In this document: positions 7,929 through 16,848 of the stretch, in pieces
Layout: the number at the start of each line of letters is the position of its first letter
Numbering within the stretch: position 1 is the stretch's first letter
Assembly: GCF_019977355.1 (NCBI RefSeq)
Contig: NZ_AP024655.1
Coordinates: forward strand, 1,550,001-1,614,000
Direction of reading: 5' to 3'
Length of the DNA: 64,000 nucleotides
Source of the DNA: Arthrobacter sp. NicSoilB8
GTDB taxonomy: Bacteria > Actinomycetota > Actinomycetes > Actinomycetales > Micrococcaceae
Made by a program: the position numbers and the translations under genes
The notes under the pieces: model-generated
What the model was told of the DNA's origin: nothing
What the model saw: only the letters and a program-made list of their open reading frames with translations
Databases searched by the model: none

Positions 7929-7995
7929 GAGCCACGCCATGACGGGATGACCAGCTGGAAACGGCCAGGGGCTTCCCTCAGTTATGGCGTGGCTC
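7929..7995. other. Second long inverted repeat upstream of proS
   Basis: GAGCCACGCCAT (7929-7940) and ATGGCGTGGCTC (7984-7995) are perfect 12-base complements. Three more pairs (one G-U) extend the stem to 15. The 40-base loop contains CCAGCTGG. Together with the hairpin at 7810 it fills most of the gap before proS. From 7996 to 8143 there is a plain GC-rich leader with a possible promoter around TAGATTAGTATCTA (8080-8093). Confidence 0.75.
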
Positions 7996-8143
7996 TTCCC
8001 GCCTCTTCCATGGCACGGGCGCTGCCGCAAGACGGCGACGCGGCAGGGTGCGGCGGCAAGCGGGGGCCGTCTGGACGGTAGATTAGTATCTAGATGCTTT
8101 TCCAGGCTTTGCCCGCACTTCCCCAGAAACGGATACCCCACCT

Positions 8144-9955
8144 GTGGTCCTTCGACTCTCCAAGCTGTTCCTGCGCACCCTGCGCGAAGATCCCGCCGAC
8201 GCCGAGGTGGCCAGCCACCGGCTCCTGGTCCGGGCCGGATACATCCGGCGGGCCGCGCCGGGCATCTACACTTGGCTGCCGCTGGGACTGAGTGTCCTGC
8301 GCAAGGTGGAGCAGGTCATCCGCGAGGAAATGTCCGCCATCGGTGCGCAGGAAGTCCACTTCCCGGCCCTGCTGCCCAAGGAACCCTACGAGGCCACCAA
8401 CCGCTGGACCGAGTACGGTGAGGGCATCTTCCGGCTCAAGGACCGCAAGGGCAACGACTACCTGCTGGCCCCCACGCACGAGGAAATGTTCACCCTGCTG
8501 GTCAAGGACCTGTACTCCTCGTACAAGGACCTGCCCCTGAGCATCTACCAGATCCAGAACAAGTACCGCGATGAAGCGCGTCCCCGGGCGGGCCTGCTGC
8601 GCGGCCGCGAGTTCATCATGAAGGATTCCTACTCCTTCGACGTCGACGACGCCGGCCTGGACGCCAGCTACGCTGCGCACCGCGGCGCGTACCTGAAGAT
8701 CTTCGCGCGCCTCGGCCTCGAGGTCATTCCGGTGGCCGCCACCGCCGGCGCCATGGGCGGGTCCAAGAGCGAGGAATTCCTGCACCCGACCGAGATCGGC
8801 GAAGACACCTTTGTGCGCTCCGCCGGCGGTTACGCGGCTAACGTCGAGGCCGTCACCACCGTGGTCCCCGCGGAGATCGACTTCAGCGACGCCCCGGCCG
8901 CCGAAGTCCGCGACACCCCGGACACGCCCACCATCGAAACGCTCGTGGACGCCGCCAACGTCCTCGCTCCGCGCAGCGAAGCCGACGGCGGGGACTGGAC
9001 CGCCGCCGACACGCTCAAGAACGTCGTGCTCGCCGTCACGCTGCCGACCGGCGAACGCCAGCTCGTCGTCATCGGGCTCCCCGGCGACCGGGGCGTCGAC
9101 CTCAAGCGCGTCGAAGCGAACATCGGGTCCTTCCTGCCGATCGCCGGCGAGATCACGCTCGAAGCCGCCAACGACGACGACCTCAAAAAGCAGCCCCTGA
9201 TCGTCAAGGGCTACCTCGGCCCCGGCATGTCCCTGGACGCGCCGCTGCTGGGCGCCGAGGGCGCCGCAAAGATGCTCTACCTCGTGGATCCCCGCGTCGT
9301 CCGCGGCTCGGCCTGGGTCACCGGCGCCAACGAGGCCGGCAAGCACGTCTTCGGCCTCGTCGCCGGCCGCGACTTCGGCTGGGACGGCGTCATCGAATGC
9401 ACCGACGTGCGCGCCGGCGACGAGGCGCCCGACGGGTCCGGGCCGCTGGAAACCGCCCGCGGCATCGAAATGGGCCACATCTTCCAGCTGGGCCGCAAGT
9501 ACGCCGAAGCCCTGGAGCTGAAGGTCCTGGACCAGAACGGCAAGCAGGTCGTGGTGACCATGGGCTCCTACGGCGTCGGTGTCACCCGCGCCGTCGCAGC
9601 ACTGGCCGAGTCCAACCACGATGACAAGGGCCTGGTCTGGCCGCGCGCCGTCGCTCCGGCCGACGTGCACGTCGTGGCCGTGGGCCGCGGCGAGGAAATC
9701 TTCGCCGCCGCCGAAAAACTGTCCCTGGAACTCGAAGCGGCCGGCCTCGACGTCATCTATGACGACCGTCCCAAGGTATCCCCGGGCGTGAAGTTCGGCG
9801 ACGCCGAACTCGTCGGCGTACCGACCATCCTCGCCGTCGGCCGCGGACTCGTGGACGGCGTCGTGGAGATCAAGGACCGCCGCAGCGGCAACGCGGAGAA
9901 CGTGGCCGTTGAGAAGGCTGTTGACTACGTGGTCAACGCCGTGCGCAACGGCTGA
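8144..9955 (+). CDS. proS: Prolyl-tRNA synthetase
   Basis: ProS charges tRNA-Pro with proline in the cytoplasm. The 603-residue length and an editing (INS) domain between motifs 2 and 3 make this the bacterial type. Visible landmarks are [10 protein letters not shown] at the N-terminus, motif 2 [20 protein letters not shown], the INS domain at about 220-400, motif 3 [16 protein letters not shown], and the anticodon-binding C-terminus ending in VDYVVNAV. The GTG at 8144 gives the family start [13 protein letters not shown]. The long structured leader upstream may control expression, but no tRNA-sensing T-box is seen. Confidence 0.97.
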   Translation: MVLRLSKLFLRTLREDPADAEVASHRLLVRAGYIRRAAPGIYTWLPLGLSVLRKVEQVIREEMSAIGAQEVHFPALLPKEPYEATNRWTEYGEGIFRLKDRKGNDYLLAPTHEEMFTLLVKDLYSSYKDLPLSIYQIQNKYRDEARPRAGLLRGREFIMKDSYSFDVDDAGLDASYAAHRGAYLKIFARLGLEVIPVAATAGAMGGSKSEEFLHPTEIGEDTFVRSAGGYAANVEAVTTVVPAEIDFSDAPAAEVRDTPDTPTIETLVDAANVLAPRSEADGGDWTAADTLKNVVLAVTLPTGERQLVVIGLPGDRGVDLKRVEANIGSFLPIAGEITLEAANDDDLKKQPLIVKGYLGPGMSLDAPLLGAEGAAKMLYLVDPRVVRGSAWVTGANEAGKHVFGLVAGRDFGWDGVIECTDVRAGDEAPDGSGPLETARGIEMGHIFQLGRKYAEALELKVLDQNGKQVVVTMGSYGVGVTRAVAALAESNHDDKGLVWPRAVAPADVHVVAVGRGEEIFAAAEKLSLELEAAGLDVIYDDRPKVSPGVKFGDAELVGVPTILAVGRGLVDGVVEIKDRRSGNAENVAVEKAVDYVVNAVRNG

Positions 9956-9984
9956 TGCTGCACCGTCCTAAGCCGTACTAAGCA

Positions 9985-10779
9985 GTGGTCTCCGGACTCG
10001 AGTCGATCCAGCTCGGAACTGTCATCCTGATCGTCGTGGCGGGCCTGGCCGCGGGCTGGGTCGACGCCGTCGTCGGTGGCGGCGGCCTCATCCAGCTCCC
10101 GGCGATGCTCCTGGTGCCGGGCATCAGCCCGGTCCAGGCGCTGGCGACCAACAAGATGGGCTCCATCTTCGGCACCACCACCAGCGCGGTCACGTATTAC
10201 GGCCGTGTCCGGCCCGATCTGCGCACCGCGGTGCCCATGGCGGCGATCGCGATGGCGGGCAGTTTCGGCGGGGCGGCGCTGGCCGCCAACCTGCCGGCGA
10301 GCGTGTTCAAGCCGATCATCGTGGTGGCACTGATCGCCGTCGCGCTGTTCACGGCCTTCCAGCCCGGCGTCGGTGAACTGACCAAGCTCCGCCACGCGGG
10401 GCACCGGCACTACGTGGTGGCCTGCGTGATCGGCGGCGTGATCGGGTTCTATGACGGCATGATCGGTCCGGGCACGGGCTCGTTCCTGATCATCGCCCTC
10501 GTCTCGGCCATGGGCTACGCCTTCCTGGAAGCCAGCGCCAAGGCCAAGATCGTCAACATGGCCACCAACGCCGGAGCCCTGCTGTTCTTCATCCCGCACG
10601 GCGCCGTGCTGTGGGGGCTCGGGCTGCTGCTGGGCCTGGCGAATATGGCCGGCGGCTACCTCGGCGCCCGGACTGCGGTCCGGCAGGGAAGCAAGTTCAT
10701 CCGGATCGTGTTCCTGGTGGTGGTGGGCGCGCTGATCATCAAGCTCGGCTCCGACGTCTGGCAGGACAACCTGTCTTAA
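9985..10779 (+). CDS. TSUP (TauE/SafE) family permease
   Basis: This 264-residue inner-membrane protein has about eight hydrophobic helices. The first repeat contains GWVDAVVGGGGLIQLPAML and the second GFYDGMIGPGTGSFLIIAL. These are the duplicated glycine-rich motifs of TauE/SafE exporters, which move sulfite, sulfonates or other small organosulfur anions. The substrate here is unknown. It starts with GTG 29 bp after proS and may be read through from it. The inverted topology of the two halves fits the family. Confidence 0.9.
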   Translation: MVSGLESIQLGTVILIVVAGLAAGWVDAVVGGGGLIQLPAMLLVPGISPVQALATNKMGSIFGTTTSAVTYYGRVRPDLRTAVPMAAIAMAGSFGGAALAANLPASVFKPIIVVALIAVALFTAFQPGVGELTKLRHAGHRHYVVACVIGGVIGFYDGMIGPGTGSFLIIALVSAMGYAFLEASAKAKIVNMATNAGALLFFIPHGAVLWGLGLLLGLANMAGGYLGARTAVRQGSKFIRIVFLVVVGALIIKLGSDVWQDNLS

Positions 10780-10843
10780 ACCCCCCCAAGCCCGCCAGGC
10801 CCGCAGCTCCAGCAAGGGGCTCCCGGTCCGGTGGCGCCGGGCG

Positions 10844-10849
10844 TAGCAT
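10844..10849 (+). promoter_or_regulatory. -10 box TAGCAT of the decarboxylase gene
   Basis: TAGCAT ends six bases before the ATG at 10856, a leaderless arrangement. No Shine-Dalgarno sequence is visible. Confidence 0.45.
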
Positions 10850-10855
10850 GCAGCT

Positions 10856-12268
10856 ATGTCTGCAGGTGAGGAACGCTACAGGGATGCCCTCGAGGCCGCG
10901 GCCGGGCACGCACGCGAATGGCTCGAGAGCCAGGGAACACGCCGGATCGGGCCGCAGGTCACGGCCGCCGAACTGGCGGCCGATTTCGGCGGCCCGCTGC
11001 CCCGGGAGGGCATGCCTGCCGCGGCAGTGGTGGACTATCTCGCCGCCAAGGCCGAACCAGGGCTGATGGCCATGCCGTCCGGGCGGTTCTTCGGCTGGGT
11101 CATCGGCGGCACGCTGCCGGCCGCCCTGGCGGCGGACTGGCTGGTCAGCGCCTGGGACCAGAACGCGGGGCTGCGTTTCGCCACGCCCGCGGCCGCCGCC
11201 ATCGAGGAGGCCGCCGGCAAGTGGATCCTGGAGCTGCTCGGCCTTCCCGCCGAGTCCGACGTCGGCTTCGCCACCGGCGCCACCATGGCCAACTTCACCG
11301 GACTGGCCGCCGCCCGCTGGCGGCTCATGGCCGACGCCGGCTGGGACCTCGACGGCGACGGGCTCGCCGGTGCGCCCCGGATCCGTTGCTTCGTGGGGCA
11401 GGAGCGGCACGACACCATCGACCTCGGCCTGCGCTATCTGGGCCTGGGGCGCCCCACCGTGGTGCCGTCCGACCGCCAGGGACGCATCATCCCGGCCGAA
11501 CTCGATTGCGCCCTGGACCTCGCACTCAGCACGGGGGAGGACGGGCGCCCGGTCCCGGCTCTCGTGTGCCTGCAGGCCGGCAACCTGCATTCGGGCGCCT
11601 TCGACCCCTTTACCGAGGCGATCACCGTCGCGAAAGCGCACGGCGCGTGGGTGCATGTGGACGGGGCGTTCGGACTCTGGGCAGCCGCCGTGCCGGAACT
11701 GTCCGCCCTGACCGCAGGACTCCGGCTGGCCGATTCGTGGGGCACGGATGCGCACAAGACCCTCAACGTCCCCTACGACTGCGGAGTCGCGATCGTGCGC
11801 GACGCGCGGGCCCTGCGTTCGGCGATGGGGCTGCACACCAGCTACCTGATCCCGGCCGCGGACGGTGCCGGAGATCCCTTCGAGAGTGTGCCCGAGCTGT
11901 CCCGCCGGGCCCGTGGCGTGCCGGTATGGGCGGCGCTGAAATCGCTGGGCAGCGACGGCGTCGCCAGCCAGGTCCGCACGCTCGTACTCCGGGCCGCGCA
12001 GCTGGCGGAACAGCTCGCGGCGCTGGACGGCGTGGAGGTGCTCAACGACGTCGATTACACCCAGGTGTCCCTGGCGTTCGGGGACGACGCCGTGACGCGC
12101 GCCGTGACGGAGCGGATCATTGGGGACGGCCGGGTCTGGATGTCCGGTTCGCGCTGGCAGGACCGGGATATCCTGCGGATTTCGGTGAGTAACTGGAGCA
12201 CGGACGACGCCGATGTCCGAGTCGCCGTCGACGCCGTCCGCGACGCACTGGCGGCCGTGCGCGGCTGA
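10856..12268 (+). CDS. PLP-dependent group II decarboxylase / aminotransferase-like enzyme
   Basis: This 470-residue type-I-fold PLP enzyme belongs to the aromatic-L-amino-acid/glutamate decarboxylase group. It has a cofactor-binding segment GFATGATMANFTGLAAARW, a conserved Asp in WVHVDGAFGLWA, and the Schiff-base lysine in TDAHKTLNVPYDCG (K301, with H300 before it). The C-terminal small domain ends in ILRISVSNWSTDDADV. Reactions in the family are decarboxylation of aromatic or acidic amino acids. The true substrate cannot be read from the sequence. It has its own leaderless promoter and is convergent with the formate dehydrogenase genes. Confidence 0.85.
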   Translation: MSAGEERYRDALEAAAGHAREWLESQGTRRIGPQVTAAELAADFGGPLPREGMPAAAVVDYLAAKAEPGLMAMPSGRFFGWVIGGTLPAALAADWLVSAWDQNAGLRFATPAAAAIEEAAGKWILELLGLPAESDVGFATGATMANFTGLAAARWRLMADAGWDLDGDGLAGAPRIRCFVGQERHDTIDLGLRYLGLGRPTVVPSDRQGRIIPAELDCALDLALSTGEDGRPVPALVCLQAGNLHSGAFDPFTEAITVAKAHGAWVHVDGAFGLWAAAVPELSALTAGLRLADSWGTDAHKTLNVPYDCGVAIVRDARALRSAMGLHTSYLIPAADGAGDPFESVPELSRRARGVPVWAALKSLGSDGVASQVRTLVLRAAQLAEQLAALDGVEVLNDVDYTQVSLAFGDDAVTRAVTERIIGDGRVWMSGSRWQDRDILRISVSNWSTDDADVRVAVDAVRDALAAVRG

Positions 12269-12293
12269 CCGCCGCGCGAGTTGCCGTCAGCCG
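12262..12293. terminator. Bidirectional terminator between convergent genes
   Basis: CGGCTGAC (12262-12269) pairs with GTCAGCCG (12286-12293). The arms contain the stop codons of both the decarboxylase and the formate dehydrogenase. There is no U-tract on either strand. Confidence 0.5.
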
Positions 12294-14962
12294 GGTCGGG
12301 ACAGGCGGACGGCGGTGAGCTTGTATTCGGGGCACCCCGTGACCTCATCCTCCACGGGAGAAGTGAGGCTGTTGACCGCCGCGCCGGGGAAGTGGAATCC
12401 GGCGAAAACCTGGCCGGGTTCGACGTCGTCCGTGATCCTGGCCCGCAGGACCGCCGTTCCATGCCGGCTGCCCAGCTGGACCGGATCGCCGTCGTCCAGT
12501 CCCAGCCCCGCGGCGTCCCCGGGGCCGACGTCGAGCGTCTCCCGGGCCAGCAGACGCAGGTTGTCGGTGCGGCGGGTCATGCTGCCGGAGTTGTAGTGCT
12601 CTGCCCTGCGCCCGGTGATGAGAAGGAACGGGAACTCCGCATCGCATTGCTCGCCCGGCGGCAGGTAAGGCCGGGCGGCCAGGTGCGCCAGGCCGTCCGG
12701 AGTGGCGAAGCGGTCCTGGTAAAGCCTCGGCGTTCCGGGGGAGCCTGCCGACCCACACGGCCAATGCAGCGGACCGTCGCGGTCCAGGCGGGAGTGCGAG
12801 ATGCCGCCGAACAGCGGCGCCACCGCGGCGCATTCCGCCATGGCCTCCGCGGGCGTGGCGCAACCGAGGTCCGCCCCCATGCGGGCCGCGACGGCATGCA
12901 GTACCGCGAAGTCCGTGCGGACACCGGAAGGGGGTGCGACGGCCGCCCGCACCCGCTGGAAGCGCCGGTCGAAATTGACGAACGTGCCGTCCTTCTCCAG
13001 CCAGGCGGCCACCGGGAAGACGACGTCCGCGGCGGCGGCCGTGGGGGAGAGGAACAGATCGTTGCAGATCACCAGCGGGCAGGCGGCCAGGGCCGCCCGC
13101 ACCGATGCACTGTCAGGATCGGTGGCGAGCACGTCCTCCCCGATGACCCACAGGGCCTTCAACGCCCCGCCCCGGGCGGCGGCGAACATCTGCGGGATCC
13201 GAAGCCCGGGCCGCGGAGACACCTCGGCCCGCCAGGCCTCGGCGCACCGGGCCCGCGCCGCGGGGTCCAGGACCTTCTGGTAACCGGGCAGCAGATCGGG
13301 CAGGGCCCCCATGTCCGAGGCGCCCTGGACGTTGTTCTGACCGCGCAGCGGGTTCACCCCTCCGCCGGGACCAGGCCCCACGGCGCCGCGCAGGAGTGCC
13401 AGATTGGACAGTGTCCGGACACCGTCCGTGCCGTGCAGGTGTTCGGTCACCCCGAGGCCGTAGAAGATTGCCGGGGCCAGCGCCTGCCCGTACATCACGG
13501 CCGCGCGCACCAGATCGTCCGCCGGGACCCCGGAGATACCTGCGACACGATCCGGCGGGTAGTCGTCGAGCAACTCCAGCAGCTCGTCATAACCGCTGGT
13601 GTGGGCGTCGAGGAAGGCGGCGTCCACGAGTCCCTCGCGGACCAGGACGTGCGCGAGGCCATTGAACACGGCCACGTTGGTTCCCGGCCGGGGCCGCAGG
13701 TGGATGTCCGCGTGCCGGGCCAGTGAGGTGCGCCGCGGGTCCACCACCACCAGGCGGGCGCCGTCCATGACCCGCTGGAAGATCCGGGAACCGACGACGG
13801 GGTGCGCGGCAGTGGGATTGGCGCCGACCAGCAGGATCGCGTCGCACCGGTCGAGGTCATCGAACGGGTTCGTCCCGCCGCCCAGGCCGAACGTGGCGGC
13901 CAGGCCGGCCGCGGACGGGGCATGGCAGAGCCGGGCGCAGTTGTCCACATTGTTGGTCCCCATAAGGGCCCGGGCGAACTTCTGGGCCAGATAGTTCTCC
14001 TCATTCGTGGCCCGGGCCGAGGAGATGAGGGCGAATCCGTCGGGGCCGGCGTCCCGGATCCCGGCCAGCCTGGCGGCCACGTAACCGGTGGCCTCGTCCC
14101 AGGTCGCCGGGGCCAGCGTCCCGTTCCTGCGGATCAGCGGGGTGGTTAGGCGCTCCGCGGAGCCGAGGAACCCGTGGGCGAACCGTCCTTTGACACACGC
14201 GTGGCCGCGATTGACCGAGCCGTCACCGGCGGGCCGGACGGTCATGATCGCGTTGTCCCGGGTGGAGACCTCCAGGCTGCAGCCGACGCCGCAATAGCCG
14301 CACGTGGTCCGCGTCTGCCGTTCGATCGGCAGCAGATTGAGCAGCCCGGGCTCGGAGAGTGCGCCGGTGGGGCACGTGTCCACGCATGCCCCGCACGAGA
14401 CGCAATCGGACTCCGCCCAGGGACCGCCGGTTCCCGGCGCCACCACCGTGCCGGCTCCGCGGCCCACGAGCGTCAGGGCGAATGTGCCTTGGATCTCGGC
14501 GCAGGCGCGGACGCACCGCCCGCAGGCAATGCAGAGGTCGCGGTCAAGCTTGACGTACGGGTGGGAGTGGTCAACTCCGCGCTCCGGGATCACCACGGAT
14601 CCAGCCGGGGCGGTCACCCCGTAGTCGGCGCATTGCCGGGCCAGTTCGCTGCGGTCGGCAGGGACATCCAGTGCACGGGCCGGCAGCCCGGCGACGATGG
14701 CCTGCAAGGCATCACGCCGGATCCCCCGCGAGGCCTCGACTGCGACGCGCAATCCGTCCTCGGCGGGGGTGCTGCAGGCGGCGGCCAGCCCGCGGCCAGA
14801 GACATCCACCAGGCACGTCCGGCACGAGGCCACCGTCGTGAGCCGGTCATCGTGGCACAACGTCGGGAGGGCCAGGCCGGCCGCCCGCACCGCGTCGAGC
14901 AGTGTAGCTCCGGCCGGGACCTCGACCCGGCGGCCGTCGACCAGGAGTCTCACGACGGCCAT
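12287..14962 (-). CDS. Formate dehydrogenase, molybdopterin alpha subunit (FdsA/FdhF type)
   Basis: This 891-residue protein oxidises formate at a molybdenum bis-pterin site. The N-terminus is an electron-transfer module like NuoG. It has a [2Fe-2S] site (C36, C47, C50, C63), then two [4Fe-4S] motifs (C144-C154 and C187-C197). Next is the Mo-domain [4Fe-4S] site (C221, C224, C228, C256). The signature DNCARLCHAPS gives the Mo ligand C346 and catalytic H347. It is a Cys, not selenocysteine, enzyme. The start is taken at ATG 14962, overlapping the partner stop; a GTG at 14953 is equally possible. Its partner upstream supplies NAD reduction. Confidence 0.92.
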   Translation of the reverse strand: MAVVRLLVDGRRVEVPAGATLLDAVRAAGLALPTLCHDDRLTTVASCRTCLVDVSGRGLAAACSTPAEDGLRVAVEASRGIRRDALQAIVAGLPARALDVPADRSELARQCADYGVTAPAGSVVIPERGVDHSHPYVKLDRDLCIACGRCVRACAEIQGTFALTLVGRGAGTVVAPGTGGPWAESDCVSCGACVDTCPTGALSEPGLLNLLPIERQTRTTCGYCGVGCSLEVSTRDNAIMTVRPAGDGSVNRGHACVKGRFAHGFLGSAERLTTPLIRRNGTLAPATWDEATGYVAARLAGIRDAGPDGFALISSARATNEENYLAQKFARALMGTNNVDNCARLCHAPSAAGLAATFGLGGGTNPFDDLDRCDAILLVGANPTAAHPVVGSRIFQRVMDGARLVVVDPRRTSLARHADIHLRPRPGTNVAVFNGLAHVLVREGLVDAAFLDAHTSGYDELLELLDDYPPDRVAGISGVPADDLVRAAVMYGQALAPAIFYGLGVTEHLHGTDGVRTLSNLALLRGAVGPGPGGGVNPLRGQNNVQGASDMGALPDLLPGYQKVLDPAARARCAEAWRAEVSPRPGLRIPQMFAAARGGALKALWVIGEDVLATDPDSASVRAALAACPLVICNDLFLSPTAAAADVVFPVAAWLEKDGTFVNFDRRFQRVRAAVAPPSGVRTDFAVLHAVAARMGADLGCATPAEAMAECAAVAPLFGGISHSRLDRDGPLHWPCGSAGSPGTPRLYQDRFATPDGLAHLAARPYLPPGEQCDAEFPFLLITGRRAEHYNSGSMTRRTDNLRLLARETLDVGPGDAAGLGLDDGDPVQLGSRHGTAVLRARITDDVEPGQVFAGFHFPGAAVNSLTSPVEDEVTGCPEYKLTAVRLSRPG

Positions 14963-16650
14963 CCGGCGAGGCCGTAGACGCGGACAAGGCTTCGCACCGC
15001 GGCCGGCACCCGGCGGCCGAAGGCGCACAGGCTGCCCGCCGCCATCGTGCGCAGCACCTCGCCGCGTTCGCGGCTGATGACCGGGTCATCCGGCCGGTCC
15101 GACAAGGCACGGCCGCGCCATGCCCCTACCCGGCAGGGCGAGCATTGCCCGCAGCTCTCCGCCGCGGCGAAGTCCCACAGGTTTCGCAGCACTTGGCCGC
15201 CCGAAAGCCTGTCATCGAAGGCGACGATTCCTGCGTGGCCGAGGGCTGCCCCGTGCTTGGACAGGGCGGCATCGCTTAGCGGCACATCGAGGTCCTCGGG
15301 GCCAAGGAAGCCGCCCAGGGGCCCGCCGATTTGAAGGGCGCGCAGTGTGGCACCGTCGCGGAGGCCGCCCCCGAGGTCCTCGACGATCCGCCGGACCGGC
15401 GTGCCGATCTCCACCTCGTAGGCTCCGGGCCGGAGGAACCGTTCGGACAGGCACGCGAGCACGGTGCCGGCCTCGTCCGCGGTCCCCAGCGCCGCGTACG
15501 CGGGTCCGCCGTGCTGCACGATCCACGGGACCGCGCTGAGCGTTTCCACATTGTTGACCACCGTGGGCCGGCCGTGGAGTCCGCGCCCGGTGGGGAACGG
15601 CGGCCGGGGCCGCACGACGCCGCGCAGCCCCTCGATCCCGTTGAGCAGGGCGGTTTCCTCACCGGAGACATAAGACCCGGCGCCCTCAACCACCTGGATG
15701 TCCAGGCCGAAGCCGCCGCCTGCCGCGTCCGGGCCGAGAAGCCCCGCGGCGCGTGCCTCGGCCAGCGCCTCCCGCAGCCGGGTGGCGGCGCGCGGATACT
15801 CCGAGCGGACGAACACGATGCCGGTGGCTGCACGGACGGCGAAGCAGGCCAGGGCGAGACCCTCAAGCACCCGGTGCGGGTCCTGTTCCATGAGCAGGCG
15901 GTCCGCGTAGGAACCGGGGTCGCCCTCGTCGCCGTTGGCCACCACCACCCGGGGCGCAGGGTGCTCAAGCGCCGCCCGCCATTTGGCGGCGGCGCGGAAC
16001 CCGGCTCCGCCCCGTCCCCTCAGCTGTGCGGTCTCGACCCGGGCCAGGACATCCTCGGGTGTTCCTGAGGCGGCGACGCCGGGCCACACCGACCATGGCG
16101 GCGACCCTCCGAGCAGTCCGGCGGTCACCACAGGGACCGGGGCGTCGTTGTACACCGGGATGGGCGGGGCCGCCCGCGGGGACGATCCCTGCAATTGAGC
16201 CGCCAGTCCGGGCCCGGCACACGCGTCCGCGCCGTCGAGGGCTGCTGGCCCGGAGAAGCAATACCCGAGGCAGCGCACTGCCTGGATCGAGACGGAGCCG
16301 TCAGCGCTTCGGCTTCCCGTCTCCACCCCGAGCGCCGCCTCCACCTCGGCGAGATGCGCGCCACCGCTCGCCGCGAAGCAGGCGGCGGCGGCGCAGACCC
16401 GGACGTGCCGGGCTCCGCGGGGTGCGGAGAAATCGGCGAAGAAGGATGCCGGTCCTTCGACCGCTGCCGCCGGCAGGCCGAGGGTGCGGGCAATCTCGGC
16501 GGGGGCATCGCGGGAGGTACGGAGGATATTCGCGACCTCCCCGAGGGGCCGGTCGAAGCGGCCGGCGTACCGGAGGAACGGATCGTCGTTGTTACGGTCC
16601 GGCGGGCCATCGGGTTCGGCGCCCGGGCGCCCGGCACGGGGTTCCTGCAT
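14950..16650 (-). CDS. Formate dehydrogenase NuoE-NuoF-like fusion subunit
   Basis: This 566-residue subunit passes electrons from the formate site to NAD+. Residues about 25-160 are a thioredoxin-like [2Fe-2S] domain (C86, C91, C127, C131). Residues about 165-480 are the FMN/NADH domain with GRGGAGFRAAAKW and NGDEGDPGSYADR. The C-terminus has the NuoF [4Fe-4S] motif ESCGQCSPC (C500, C503, C506) plus C542. In many NAD-dependent formate dehydrogenases the gamma (NuoE-like) and beta (NuoF-like) parts are separate; here they are fused. It overlaps the alpha-subunit gene, so the two form a unit. No fdhD or accessory gene is adjacent. Confidence 0.9.
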   Translation of the reverse strand: MQEPRAGRPGAEPDGPPDRNNDDPFLRYAGRFDRPLGEVANILRTSRDAPAEIARTLGLPAAAVEGPASFFADFSAPRGARHVRVCAAAACFAASGGAHLAEVEAALGVETGSRSADGSVSIQAVRCLGYCFSGPAALDGADACAGPGLAAQLQGSSPRAAPPIPVYNDAPVPVVTAGLLGGSPPWSVWPGVAASGTPEDVLARVETAQLRGRGGAGFRAAAKWRAALEHPAPRVVVANGDEGDPGSYADRLLMEQDPHRVLEGLALACFAVRAATGIVFVRSEYPRAATRLREALAEARAAGLLGPDAAGGGFGLDIQVVEGAGSYVSGEETALLNGIEGLRGVVRPRPPFPTGRGLHGRPTVVNNVETLSAVPWIVQHGGPAYAALGTADEAGTVLACLSERFLRPGAYEVEIGTPVRRIVEDLGGGLRDGATLRALQIGGPLGGFLGPEDLDVPLSDAALSKHGAALGHAGIVAFDDRLSGGQVLRNLWDFAAAESCGQCSPCRVGAWRGRALSDRPDDPVISRERGEVLRTMAAGSLCAFGRRVPAAVRSLVRVYGLAGWPS

Positions 16651-16769
16651 GCGTCACACTCTCGCCTCGGCTGCTGAGGCGGGTAAGGGCCGAAAGTCCC
16701 CGCATGGCCCCGCGTTGCCCACAGCCCCCGTGGCCCAGAGCCCCCGTCGCCCACCGCCCCCGTGGTGCA

Positions 16770-16848
16770 GGGCCGGGGCTGGCGCTGGTCCGCCGGTGGT
16801 AGGGCCGGGGCTGGCGCTGGTCCGCTGGCGGTAGGGCCGGGACTAGCC
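16770..16848. repeat. 32-bp tandem repeat, about 2.5 copies
   Basis: Units start at 16770 and 16802, and a degenerate partial copy at 16834 covers the stop codon of the kinase gene on the minus strand. The unit begins GGGCCGGGGCTGGCGCTGGT. Just before it, GCCCCCGT recurs three times. It occupies the 190-bp gap between the kinase and the formate dehydrogenase genes. Confidence 0.75.

Noticed and set aside
7810..7995. A T-box riboswitch upstream of proS
   Set aside because: No T-box consensus, specifier loop or U-tract terminator is visible; only long inverted repeats are present.
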